DNA of 64,000 nt from contig LS997564.1 of NCBI GenBank assembly GCA_000469685.2, positions 7,776,591-7,840,590 of the forward strand, given 5' to 3'. Below, piece by piece: positions 1 to 12,700 of this stretch. The position numbers and the translations under genes are program-made. The notes beneath the pieces are model-generated. The model made no database searches. It was not told the origin of the DNA and saw only the letters and a list, made by a program, of their open reading frames with translations. This stretch comes from Haemonchus contortus (taxonomy: Eukaryota; Nematoda; Chromadorea; Rhabditida; Trichostrongylidae). The first letter of the stretch is position 1; each line of letters opens with the position of its first letter.

Positions 1-247
1 TTCAATCCAGAATTTTAAGCCCTTCAATTCAGAAATATCAGTAAGGCCAATGCTTTCCTATAGGAGACCACTTTCATCTAGCCGAAAGGAAGATTCGTCT
101 CGATCTGTTGCAAGGATGTCTTTGGACATATGTGCATACTGCTGCCCAAATAACTTTGATATACAGGGTGCGCCATAAATATGGTAACAAAGTAATTTGG
201 TTACAGAAACAGGAGTTAACATTGATACACGGTGAATTCATGTGAAC

Positions 248-1787
248 TACACTGGTGTGCAAAACTTAGGGACGGAAGTAACTTTCGATTACTGAACCTC
301 TGTCAGACGACAGAGTTCGATGAAATTCATACCATAGCAATAGACGATCATTACAATATTGCACAGGAAGCAACTAGCCGAAAATCGAAATAGGACGAGC
401 AAATAAGACTTTTTTATTGAAAGGTACCGATTACACATAGTTCCTCACAACTTATCTTAGTACTTCAAAAGAAGCGACGCGGATCGTAATGGGGTGTGTG
501 ATCACCACGGACAGCAGTAAATGCTCTGTAACGCGATCCCATAATTTCCACGAGGTTGGAAATGAGTTATCGTGGTAGGGCATTCCACTCCTCTATCAGC
601 ACAATTGACAATTGCTGGATGGTCAGTGGTGCATTTGGACGTGCTGCAATGCCTCTACCCAGTGCATCCTACACGTGCTCGCTGGGATTCAGGTCGGGGG
701 AACGGGCAGGCCACCCCATTCGCTGGATAACCCCTTGTGTCAAGAGCTCTTTCACCTGAGCTGTTCGATGCGGTCGCGCACTGTTATCCATAAAAATGAT
801 TTCAGGGCTCACTGCAGCACTGAAAAGATAAACATCAGGGAGGGGTTCCTTTTCACAGTAACGCCGACTGTTAAGGGTCCCACGCTCAGAAATCTGGAGG
901 TAAGTACGGTTACGAAGCATGGTGCCTCCCCATACCATAACACTTCGACCACCAGAACGGTCAAGTTCCACAACGTTTCTGAGAGATGTACGTGCCCCCA
1001 CCTCTGGCCATGACAGTGCGTCCAGAATCACTACTCAGACTGAATCTGCTCCCATTCGAAATAAGCAAACGGCCCCATTTCTCATCAGTCCGTTCGCTAC
1101 GCTCCTGGCACCACCCTAAACGGTCTCGACGATTCGCGAGGATCAAAGGAACACTACGTAGCGGTCGTCGGGCGAAGAGACCGCAACGGTGCAGCCGTCG
1201 TGCCACTGTAGTGCGTGGGATGGCTTGCTTTGAAATCCTGTTATAAGACATTGCAATCAAAGAAGCTGACTGACGTGGATCTTTTCTTGCCTGCTGCACA
1301 ATGTAGTGGTCATAACTTGGTGCAGTTGTTCTTGGTTGACCACCTCCTCTCCTTCGTGCAGCAGTATCAGAGGTTCGGAATGCTCTCCGTGCACGTGAAA
1401 CAACGCTGTGAGCGATACCAGGTTCCTGGGCTGCACTCGTCATAGTTCGGCCTTTTTCGAGTTTCTCGATGATCCTTCCTCGTGCCAGATTATCCAGACG
1501 ATGTCTGCGGGATAAGATGTATAGAAGGATAACACCACAGTACTTGGTAGCTACTGGCTGATTGACAAAAAAAAATTCTTTCATACCTCTCACCTGCCTC
1601 GATTTGTGCGGGTAGCCATATTTCTCGCTTTATTTGAACTACTCCTCCACGAAGGGATGTCTAACTCCCTGTGCATAGCCGTCATAGGTCTGGCAATATA
1701 ATCCCACACTTTCACTTATTTCCACCCAGTCCACAATGTTTTATGTTACATTATCAATTTCGTCCCTAAGTTTTGCACACCAGTGTA
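248..1787 (-). mobile_element. Tc1-like transposon nested inside the mariner copy
   Basis: A 27-bp inverted repeat starting TACACTGGTGTGC is found at 248-274 and, reversed, at 1761-1787, with a TA dinucleotide at each outer edge. The 1.54 kb between them contains one minus-strand Tc1-type transposase reading frame. The element lies just inside the left end of the outer mariner, downstream of that element's transposase stop. Insertion of this copy is therefore later than that of the outer mariner. Confidence 0.9.
567..1593 (-). pseudogene. Tc1-like transposase pseudogene
   Basis: The frame from about 1593 down to 961 reads as the N-terminal helix-turn-helix region, with RGRIIEKLEKGRTM and a basic linker RRGGGQPRTT. 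A frame change near 1000 leads to 1031-669, which has MVWGG, FMDNSARPH and the signature WPARSPDLNPSEHV. The next codon is a stop (TAG) where Tc1 relatives have Trp. In the same frame past it, DALGRGIAARPNAP follows and ends in a stop at 567-569. The first catalytic Asp is also gone: the usual SDESRF block reads SNGSRF. One frameshift, one nonsense codon and loss of a DDE residue make it a clear pseudogene. Confidence 0.9.
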
Positions 1788-1874
1788 TTTACTATGCATC
1801 GCATCTACAAAACAAACACACGGTCATCTCATATAACCGTTTCCTATACTAATTATAGTTCAAAGATGCTGCGG

Positions 1875-2781
1875 CTACTTATCGACGGCGGCACGCAGAG
1901 ATACCTGAAAAACTCCAGCCTAGGATTTTTTCAATGATTCCTTCGAAGCAGCAATAGTGGTGCATTTTGAAGCGCAGGCCTTCCTCTCTAGTCTGGGCTA
2001 TACGCAGCGACCCATCACATTGTGATCCGGAAAATTCGTAGAAGGATGGGAAGGTGGGATATGGTCGCGAACACTTCTTCACCACCAGTCTCGATCTTTT
2101 CCCATTCATGAGCAAGTGCGCCGTTGTTTTCAAATCGGATCTCCAGAAAAATCTTTGACCCTCTACTGCACCCTTTCAGGAAACCCCTTCTTAAGGAGGT
2201 GCGGAGTAAATCTTGTACTTCTCTTGACCAAAATTCGCGATATCGCTCTAATGATAGAGACTCTAGCCCAGACTATCATGAAAGAGGAATAGTGGCTTTG
2301 AAAGGCGATCTGACTCTTCTCAACGGCTTCAGCCCTCTTGGTGTAGAATATATGTATACTTTGGGATCTCGTCATTTCTTCCACGCTGAACATCCTTTAG
2401 TCAAAAAAATGTGTGTCGAAGCGCGTGCCGCGCGCAAGTAACGCACGGCACTTGATTTTTCTCTTCAATTTCTTCCCGTTAAAAAGCTTATAGGGCATAA
2501 GAATCTTATCTGGATACAATTCTAGTGGCTCTGGGTAGACTCCTCCCATCGGATTAGAACATACAAACAAATCAGCAGCCATTTTTCTGGGTGTTTCTGC
2601 AGGTTCCGCAGCTTACTCCTTCCCAAAGAATTGTATTCGGGAAAGGGGTCGTATGTGAGACGAGACGACCGTATTGAGGTTTGTTATTGACCTGTCTACG
2701 CAACACGATCCAAGAGACTGTCATGTGGGAAATGTTGAAACGAGGAACGAACCCGGAAAAGCACTCTTCAAAAGCGCGCAA
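1875..2781 (-). pseudogene. Mariner transposase relic of the outer element
   Basis: Fragments in several minus frames follow mariner transposase order. Near 2720-2650 is an HTH-like block ending in NISHMTVSWIVLRR. Near 2400 is THFFD, a stop in place of the usual Glu, then MFSVEE. RAEAVEKSQ and FMIVWARVS follow, the latter resembling the VMVWAGVS strand. At the C-terminus (about 1990-1877) is VSLRAAVDK, a stop, then PQHL. Several stops and frame changes interrupt it. The assignment rests on these short motif matches; only a profile search could say which mariner clade it belongs to. Confidence 0.7.
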
Positions 2782-2974
2782 GGACGGAACGGTTGGTTGA
2801 TGTCTACGAAGCTCTACCGTTTTTTGAAAATTGACGAATTGAAAGTACCAAAGTAAATATGTGGGCTAAGGTACATCATAAAAGTAAGGGGAGGTGCAGA
2901 TCTGGAGAAACCCTCCAAACAAGGAAATTACGGAGGTCTGAAAAGCTGTTACCATATTTATGGCGCACCCTGTA

Positions 2975-5586
2975 CAACTTATACGGTACTCCCTTTCATG
3001 ACCACTAAGCATGAGCGATTTTCTTTTTGATTACAACTTCTTAGGTGTAATAGTTTCGATGTATTCCAGCAGGTAAACTTGGTTTACAGCCTTAAGGGCG
3101 TGCTGCGTCCGGCTTCGTCCGCGAATCAATGAGTGTGATAAGGACCTGATAACAAAAACCAACATCTTTTGAAACTAATCACTTACAACGATTCTTCAGA
3201 GAAAAAATTCAAAGAAAGCCAAAAATCTTTTTTTTAAATCTTATTTTCTGTAAACCACAGAATTAGAAGCCTCTCAAGGGAATCTTACATTATTTCCTAC
3301 AGTATGCCTGCAGGCAATGCTTAAAACCAGAGCAGAATGAAGTCAGGACCGTTATTCACTGAAAATCTCAATGGATTTCCCTACGAAAAGTTGGAAATGA
3401 AGGTAAATGTAGGAAAACGCGAAGCATATTCTAAAATCTTGAACCTGACCAAGTAGAAACAGGCTGCCGAACTTGAGCAGTGCCATCGTAACAGTAATTT
3501 TGGTATCTTGCCGATTTATCACCAAGCGTTTTGCCGAGCGATGACAGCAGATTGGCCCTCTTGTTCTGGTGCTCACTCATTTCGATCTGATAACAAATTT
3601 AGACTAAAGACTAACTATAAACTGCTCTTCATTTTTTGAATAGAATTAAAAATATATGTTCGAGAAGCTCACTTGGCAATAAAAAATCGAACAAGGTGGG
3701 GTTTCTGTAATTAGAGGACGAAGGAAAAGCTTTTCAGGTCGACCAATTTCGATTTCGGGAATCGACCCGCTTTCGGTTTCCACTCAGAATCCTAGTGGCG
3801 CTTAGAGTGCATACCTTGAGTTGCAGCGGTCAGTAGATGTACAGAAGAAACTTGGATTTGATCCCCTGACTATGCATGCAGTAGTGCGCAACTTGGCACT
3901 ACACCTGTCTTGAACCATTGCCTAGTGCAATCAGAAAGCCGAACATCTGCTAAACCGCAGAAAATTCGCCAAACTTCGGGGAGCCACTGTGAGCGAACAC
4001 CGTGGGAGACCTAAAAGTGCTTATGATTCCATTCTGGTGCCATTTTCCCTTGAAACGTTGACGGACTCAGTAGTCGCAGCAGTACCATCTGGTACCGCTA
4101 CCATACACAAGCATCTAGTTTGAATTTGAACTCGAAACTGAATTTGAAAAATGGCTACACACTACCGAAACCTGGTAGCTAAAGAACAAATTCTATGGTA
4201 AGAGCCGTGGTTTCAAGCTATTTATGCCTTGAAACAACAAAGTAGAAGACGCGTAGAAAAGGAAACTTTGATATTACTTCGCATTTTTACAGAGACTGGA
4301 ATGAATGAGAACAGGTAAGAAAGCGCTTAGTTAGAAGAAAGAGCGTTTGAAAATACAACTACCTGATCCACTCTGTCTAACCCAATTATCCCATCCAAAG
4401 TAGGACATTCCTGACTTTTTTTATGCGAACACTTCTTGAAAGAACTCTTAGGCATTCAAGAATGAAAAATGGAAACCTAGGTGACCACAGATTTCCAAAA
4501 TCACCTTTTTTTCAATTTGGCTGTCAGCGCCTGCCCATCCATTGGCACTTTACAACAAGTTACTACTTCTTTTCGTGGAACTAGTTCTACTTCGATTATG
4601 AAGGTCGAGGGTACACCAATCTCATCAAAAAGAGTGCCCTTCTATATTGAATCTAGGCTTGTTCATAAATCCACCCCTAAAACTTTTATCACCCATTACC
4701 GTTCTCCTAAACATTCGGAAAAAAGCTCCTATCTTCGGTTGAGTCAACTTGGGGCAACCCCCCATTAGTGACTGCTGGGTCGAAATCCTTTTCCCCTTCA
4801 GAAAAACTCTTGAAATACTTTCCATGATTCTTCAAAAAATACTCTTTTGAACTAGTGTGTGAAAAAAATCTAAGATCTGATCAAAAGAACAGATATCAGC
4901 CAATACTGTATCTTAATAACGATGTAAAAAAAAACACAAGTGAGTATAAATAGTTTATTTGAGGGCAAATAAGAGATGTATGTAGAACCCGCATCACGTC
5001 TGAAATCGTAAGCACCCGATCGAAGCACCTGAAACTGGATGCAAGAAAAACAAAAAAAATTAACGAAAAACAAACTTAGCAGCATACACAACGTCAAAGC
5101 ATAAACAAAAAGAAATGCTTTATATATGAAACGATTCCTTCTTGTTCTCTTCTTCTTCTCATTATGGGCTCTTTTGCCTTTTTTCTCTGTTCTATTCTTT
5201 TTTCTCTTTTCTTGGCCCAACACTCGTCTTTGTTTATATATTTTTATTGACTTTTGGAGAAATTCTGCTCTCTGGTATGATTAAAATGACAACAGATATA
5301 CAAAAAAATATGAACGACTCTAATTCAATACTCATAACAATAAAAACTACACATCAATCAACAAAATATGGTTACATGTTATATGCTATGAAAGATAACA
5401 GTCAAATTGATAATGAACACTAAGACCACAACCTACGATACATTATGGTGGTTTCCTCAGAAGATCGAATAGATCGCATCCCAAGGCGAAATCACGGATT
5501 CTGGATACAAAAGACCATCGTATAATAGCGTCCTTTGCTCGATACCTCGTAGAACATGCGAATGTTGAAAGAAAACTTGACACTTT
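2975..5586. other. Non-coding stretch, no supported gene
   Basis: About 2.6 kb between the left-end transposons and the 3' end of the RBM26-type gene. Short open frames occur on both strands, but none has family-like motifs, paired splice signals or a plausible codon run. A minus-strand AATAAA (plus TTTATT at about 5243-5248) lies 340 bp beyond the RBM26-type stop codon and could be its poly(A) signal. Confidence 0.5.
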
Positions 5587-8500
5587 TCACAGTTCGTCAT
5601 CCGACTGGAACAATACATTCAGGAATTTTTCTTTATGAAACCAGAGAACCTTCCACTGACGCACCTCACTCTGCGGTATACTGGCTAGCATCTTGTCCGC
5701 ACTCAGCGGCGAATTTTCACGAGAACCGTCGGACCGCCAGTGCCAAGTCACATCCAGCATCGTTCCCTTGAACAGGCCACCTTCCACAATTGCCTGTAAA
5801 GTAGTTTGACCGTATAAAAGTTCCTCATCAAAATAACGAGCTAGCCGGTAAAATACCTGGTCCGCGTCTTCTCGATTGCGGAAAGTCAGAAGCACCTTGG
5901 GATCTTTTCCTTTTATCACTTCGATATTCATAATCTCACCAAACTGACCCATGTGCTCTACCAAAGCATCGGTGTCACCAAGCTAAATGATGAAATCGAA
6001 TAACTGCATAAACTTCTAAAAAAGGCCCTAATTGGCAAAGGGAACTTTATACCTTGAAACGCTTCACAGCAATCACTGCAGACTGGCGCTTTGCATCGAC
6101 ATCGCCACCTGAACAGCCATCACATTCATATTTGGCACCGAAGAACTCGTACCAACAAAAGAAAAAGTTTTATTTCAAATTCTGAGGAACTACTCGTACC
6201 ATCTTCTGCTTTCCGTTTGAGAAGGTTCTGAGTTGGGACTACTGCTACCTTTCCTTCTTGATTTGGAGATGATGGACTCGCACTATCCCTATCATTTTCA
6301 GAACTTTTCTCTTTGCCTGCACTTTTTTCTGACGCTATTTCTTTCTCCAGCTCGGCAATGTGTTCAGTGCAGCTCTTTAATTTCGCCGAAAGTTCGTGAA
6401 TCTGAATTCGAAAGATCATGGGCTGATCAAGGTAGTAAATAGTAGGCATGTAACGCAGAACGCATAGTAAGCACATTCAAATATTCTTTGATTCATGAGA
6501 AGCACCTGAATTTATTTTACCTCTTTTCTCCCAGCAGTTATTTTATCCATCATCTTCTTGACAACTCCCAAAAGTTTCTTCTTTTCTGTTGGATCCAAAG
6601 TGTCTGCTTCTGTTTTCAGCTAGAATGAAAGTGTTGACGTTTACGAAGTCCAACTTAAAGCTCTGCATTACCTTCAAAACCACCGCTTTTTGACGATCCA
6701 CCAATTTTTGAAGTAGATCAGTTTGGCGCTTATGTACGTTGAAAAGTGAGAACTGAGCTGCCTGAAAGGGAAATCATTTTCAGAAAATAGCGAGGAAAAC
6801 CAACGCCGATTCCGCGATTCCATACCTTCTCAGCTTTCAGTTTGCGTCTTGCTTCTATGATTTTCTCACGCGTTTCCTTCAATTCTTTGTTGACGAATTT
6901 CGAATTTTCAATAGTTACGACCTAAACAAAAACATGGATCACTAACATATACTTCCGTCGCTTGGCTATAATTAATAAAATCACCGGCTTCGGAGGTTGT
7001 GGTGGTTGTACTGGAGCTCCCTCTGATGCAGGCTTGTCAACATTAACCCCAGAATTCAGGACAGAACGCTGCACACCCTTAAAACACCGTTTAAGAAGTG
7101 TCAAAATAAAAAAAAGAGGCTCACAGATAATCCAAAGATCACTAAAACCCTTACATCCTGTCCAGCAGTTGAGCCGGCAACAGCATCCGGGTTGTAGAAA
7201 AACACTTTGATGAAGCGATTGTTCAGAACTGGCTGAGGTGACTTATACGCAGCCATTGCCTCATGACGAGATGCATAAGAAATCAGAGCTGAGTCGGGCT
7301 CCCCATTGAAACGCACCTATAAAAGATAGTCGTAAGCAAAATTACAGGAATTCAACATTTTTTCTCAGTACCTGCATGTTCACGATACTTCCGAATGTAG
7401 CAAAGTGCTCGTTCAATTTTGCGATGTTGTTGAACTCTGGTGGGATCTTTTTTACCTGAACAGTCAATACATAGGGCTTTTGGAAAAGAAACAAAGGGGG
7501 GGGGGGGAACAAAAAGAGCCTTTTCTTCATCTACAATCTAAGTAAATGCTGATTGCACATCCCAAACAACCAGTGGCTTCGAATCTTCCAAGTTTCAAAA
7601 GAAAAAAAAAACAATACACACCTGCAAAGTCTTGCCATCTCCACGATTATTCGACACTTGAGGGAACCTTCCTGTTGCTGGCCCGCCACGGCCACGCCCA
7701 CGCATCCCACCCCGCATTATTGGCTGCCTTGGAACAGCTGCTGCCGAAGAGGGATCTACTGGTATGCCTCCGGACGGATCGTATCCGATCTGTAACATCT
7801 ATGTTTGAAGGGACACAAATCCATTATTGATGAATAACATCCAGTGCGCGCAAAAACGTAATCAAACATACCGTAGGGACAACTACATTAGCAGTTGTAG
7901 GCACAGCATATGGACTCGGGCGCCATGGAGTCGTATTCAATGGAACAGGAAGTGGTGGAGGTGGCATTGAAAAATCTGGTCCACTCAGAGAAGGTGCTTC
8001 AGGGTTGTATCCTTAAAGTAGGGTAATGTGTAAAGGATGCGGAAGAAAAACGCTTGAATCTGATGTATTCAGTCCATACCTTCAACAGGCCTTGGACCAG
8101 GTGGAGGCCCTGTAAAAATAGGCTCGACGCCTGGTGGGGGTGGATTGGGAGGATGGTATCCTGGAGGTGGAATCCTAAAAGAAAGGGGTAATATAGGAAA
8201 TTGAAGCAGAAAGTCAAATTTCAGTAGTACTTACGTGAAATTATGTGAAGCTGGCTTTTCGGGGATTTTGACCATTTTCTCAAGTGCAGAGTCGTCGACA
8301 ACCACAGGATCGGGGCCGTGATCGAATACACAATGATCTCCTTGCATGCAGTATCCCTTCTCTTAAAAAAAGATCATTATCATTAATGAGAACATGGATA
8401 CATGAGTTGTTCATAAATACCAGACACATCAGAAACCTACCGTCATAATCACGACAACGCCTTTTTCTACGCTCATCAATGCGTGGAGATCGCCTATCTC

Positions 8501-9769
8501 GGCGTTCTGGAGATCTACTTCGTCCACCGCTTTGGGATCTATACATAGCACATTGGAGTAAACAATCGTCAAGCAGGTAACAATTCTCATCAAATTCTTA
8601 CAAACCTGGTTCTTCTTCTGTCTCCTCTGAAACGATCGTTCGGAGAACGCCGTGCTCCTAGTCTTCCCCTGCGGTCACGAGGAGATCTAGAGCGAGAACG
8701 ACGCCTTGGTTCCCTCAATGGTTCTCTGCCATCTCGGATAACATCACGAACATCCCTCTGAATAAAAAAAAAAACCATTGATAAAAAAACCGAGAATGAA
8801 AATCGGAATTTTCTAAAAGGAGCGCCCTTGTTCCAGAAAGCACCCTGAGCTGACTATGGACAACTAGGCTAGCTTGACGAAAGATATGTGATTCTACTTT
8901 GACGTCGATGCAATTTTATCGAGTGTGGAAGATATGATGATGTCTCAAATTCTAAAAACTCGGTAAACAAGATTACCTTTACGTTGTCGTTGGGCGGTGG
9001 GCTGATTCTTTTACGCGGTGGTCTTTCATTTCGTACAGGTGGAGGTACATCTTCTTTTTTAGGTGTCTTTTCAGGAACAGCTTTACGGCGATCGTCACTG
9101 TGATCACCATTACGACCAGATTCTCGAGAAGGCTTTAAAAAGAAAAAGTGATTTATCGATCTAGGATCAACTAGAGAAACAAAATAACCCGAAAGGTACC
9201 TTTGTTTCAACCACTTCTCGCTCCTTCTTCCTAACTTCTTCCCTCTTTGCAACGCGTTCCTTCACAACGTCTTCAGGAATCGGAGATGGTTCTTTCTTTG
9301 GCACATATGATCCATCTTTTAGCACAGCAAACATTTTGTCCACAAACTTTTTTGTATCTTAAAATACAACGAAATCGAACTGCGACAAACATGAAGAAGA
9401 ACATAAAAGCTCAATAAACTGGCAGAATTTGAAGGAATTGACGGTTGACTTACTTCCCTGAAGAAAAACCTCCAGCTGGCTACTGCTAAATGCACGCATC
9501 TCTTCATCGGACTTATTCGGCTTACGTAGCAAAGCAAGAACATACTTTGCAAGTGTACCGGGTTCAGCATCGCAACTGCAAAATGTAAGATAAATGACTT
9601 TCTGCTCTAACGTCTCAGATGAAGAAGCTGGCTAAAAAGCTTGGAAGCAGACTCTAATTGGCTACTGCTAAATGTAAAGTGTACATTTGGTAAATAGCAA
9701 GTGGACTTACACAGGGGTCAACTCGGCAATGAGCCAAGAGGTGAATTCTTCGACATTTTCGATATGCAT
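5587..9769 (-). CDS. rbm-26: RBM26/RBM27-type RNA-binding protein (PWI-like, C3H1 zinc finger, two RRMs)
   Basis: Nineteen exons on the minus strand join in phase to 851 codons: 9769-9711, 9575-9454, 9357-9200, 9132-8977, 8757-8606, 8538-8441, 8361-8235, 8174-8080, 8011-7872, 7789-7622, 7455-7372, 7316-7155, 7077-6985, 6921-6826, 6761-6672, 6619-6521, 6401-6200, 6108-6053, 5982-5587. Residues 1-75 are the PWI-like N-terminus (FTSWLIAELTP, then YVLALLRKP). RS-rich sequence follows. A C-x8-C-x5-C-x3-H finger lies near residues 244-262. A first RRM spans about 422-500 (KLNEHFATFGSIVNMQV, then VLNNRFIKVF), followed by a charged coiled-coil. A second RRM spans about 708-785 (HMGQFGEIMNIEVIKG). Human RBM26/27 have this same order; the family works in nuclear poly(A) RNA surveillance. 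The start is the first in-frame ATG before the PWI-like block. The last 55 residues after the second RRM are unlike anything I recall and could be mis-modelled. Confidence 0.9.
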
Positions 9770-12700
9770 TTCGTTACAATCAGGAAAGTGGCAACACCTC
9801 AATGGTTGATCGAACAGGAACTATTCTTTTTAACAGTTCACCTTTCAATTCACCTAAAGCAGGATGGGATCAAAACCAGTTTATCGTAGCATTAGCAAAG
9901 ACGAAAAGACGCACGAACAACGAATGACCGAATGCCGCAACACCAGTTTTGCGGAAAGGATTGATGAAAATGAAACACACACACATTGAAGATAGACAGA
10001 ACACCAAAAAACAATCAATTGCCTGAGAACGACGCCGTAAACTGTATGGAGAGTGGGAATCGAAATAAAAGTGGTGTTATGTGGTAGATGACCAGTTAGT
10101 AAACCAAATGAAATGGCACGAGTTATGAATGGCTGTCATGAATCCATAGAATAAACAGCACAACGCCATAATCGAAGGAAAATGCGAGAACAGAGAGGAT
10201 TGAACGCGTGGAGAGCGAGTCGATGCGCATAGGCGATAGAGAAACGAGCGTCGATAGAGGAAGCAGACAATCGCGACCACCGCTGCCTGTGGCCGCCGTA
10301 ACGCCCGCTTCTGACGTATCCGGGTGTCCCACGACATATAACAGGTCCACCAAAACATTGAAAGGGACACTGTTCACGCTTAGCTCTATGACGCAAATCA
10401 TTACGATACTTCCTTAAGATGGTTATAAGAAGTTCTCCGTAAAAGAACGAGCTCGGGTTCGCCCACTACTAATAACATTAAAAGAGGGCGTTAGCCAACA
10501 TTTCTTGCTTTCAACTGATGGGACTTCTCCAAAACTCTCTAAATGACGAAAGGAAGATTTTGAACACGGAGAGTCAACCAGCACCCCATAAAGTTTCCGA
10601 AAAGAACAATCTGGTTCGAAAAAAGGAGAACTCAATACAACAACGAAACAAAGTGGGGAAGCAACAGCAGCTTTGAACTTCAGCAAACAGCTAGAACGTA
10701 AGTTCAATCCCGATCAATCTCTATCGCTCTCCCCCTCCACACACGTACACAAACTGCATGGCTTCACCACCACGTATTGTAAAAAAGCAGGTTCAAAACG
10801 CATAACAATCACAGGCACACAGTGTTCATTGCCTGAAATAGTTGCTCCATATTTTACGACTAATATTACTATGGGACTACTCTTATTTGTGAGAGTTCAC
10901 CTGGTTTACCTTCTCTTCTCTATACATTATGAGCTATTAATTCTCAAACCCAGAAGTTTTTGAACCGTCACAAAAAGGAATCGCTAGTACAAGTGGATAC
11001 ACTTGAGTGCAATTTGTATAGACCGTACCATGAGCAGGATCACATCAAACATTTGGCTCAAGCATGAGCGATTGTTTGCTCTTTGAATCCATAATTCTTT
11101 CACAGCCTCACTGAGTCTTATTCTAAACTTCTTCCCGTACTTTCCTTCATGTTTTACTTATTAGTGATTCATTTCATGGATTGGAAACTGCATTACTTGC
11201 AGTACTGAGCACTGTAAGCTGACCAACCTAAGTAGGCTCAGTCAATCACCACTAAAAAGACTGTTACCAAGTTGATAGATTACTTATATCCCATCCTACG
11301 ATGGCTCAATAAAGGTACCAAACACATTCACTGAGGATTCGGTTAAAACAGCTCTGCGAATGAGTTCACTGCACGGCCTTCTACATTCCTTATCTAAAAC
11401 GATCTTTTCCCAAGTAGCGTTCCTTTGTTGCTTCCTCAAAACCCCAAGCATGACACTAACAGCACTTTAATCTCTTAACGCTCTCAGGCCGCTACATACA
11501 CGGCTATCAATCTGACACTTTGCGATAACGACTACCCATTCCAAGCCAATCGATTGGGTGGGACGATGGCCACGAAGGTGGCCCGGGCCGCCTACCCGGT
11601 TGATCGATGGTGTTAGTCAGCATTTCGTTCGTGATGTGGGAAAACAAAGCATGAGGAATACACCACGAGTCGCACTATTGTTTCATACTACAATATGACG
11701 TACAATAACACAGGTACAATAACAAGTACTACCCGCGATTACATCAGAAACACAGCGTCCCTGCATCCCAATGCTCCGTGGTGCGGTAGGGACCTGAGTA
11801 CTCACTGAAGATTCACTTTTGTCTTACGAAGTGTTGATCACAATAAATTGCTGGGAATGGTACGGGTTGCCGTCATAAATGGGTACTCGTTTTAATTTAA
11901 TTTACAACGCCGGTCAGACTGTAACTGTCCCGAAATCATAAACTTGGAAAATGATTTGGTTTTAAACTTATATCGAAATAAATTTTCCCTTCCTGAGGGT
12001 TGACCCTCGTAAAAGAACTGCAGGGGCGCGTTTATGGAGGAGGGTTGGATAGGGATACTGTATGATTATTTGGCCTCAACGTTACACTGTATAACTGGCG
12101 TTACTGTCATTACTTGTTTACATAAGACCTATTAACTGCAATGGCTTGAAGTGCGAATGATCGCGCGTCAAATTTTGCCTCACTCGACGTCGGAGCCTCA
12201 GAAGGCAAAAGGTGTCACTGCTCTTCTAGACACCTTCCGTCGGTTGAGCTCAATTGCGCAAAAAAACCAATATTTACTATTTACTTAAATGAAATGACTA
12301 CAGAAAATGAGTTCAATAACAGTTCTGATTGGTCCCATATGAGATGCCGAGTCCAGAAAATCAAACGGTGGTGTTTTATGGCCCAGTTATCAAAGAGGCC
12401 TGGAGTTTATCTCTTGTTTCAACAAACCGAAAGCAGCCAAATCAAAATGGTGGAGCGCTGCACAAACAGAACACTCCCAACGTTGGATACCTTCAAAAAG
12501 GTAGAGGAGATGGGCTTTTGTGCTAGTCGCTAAAGAAGGCTACGACGCTTCAACACCTTTTTTCCTCGATGATGTAATTCACCCAATAGAATCATTGAGA
12601 CTGAAGCAATCACCAATCCGCCGCAGATAAGAACTTCTATAAAACTTCCCATGAAACATGTCTTGATCTCCAAACAACTACATCTTCCGTAACAGTACTA

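Larger units (their letters stand above)
162..2974 (-). mobile_element. Degenerate mariner-family element, split by a nested Tc1-like insertion
   Basis: Inverted repeats of 27 bp, beginning TACAGGGTGCGCC, sit at 162-188 and 2948-2974 and match each other perfectly; both ends carry the TA expected of Tc1/mariner insertions. Removing the nested element (248-1787) leaves about 1.27 kb, the normal size of an intact mariner. The interior carries a decayed transposase on the minus strand, listed separately. The near-perfect ends contrast with the badly mutated coding region, so the termini are recognisable but the copy cannot be autonomous. Confidence 0.85.

Noticed and set aside
10077..10417. Three overlapping minus frames and one plus frame
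   Set aside because: All open at once over the same bases, with no recognisable domain; typical of chance openness.
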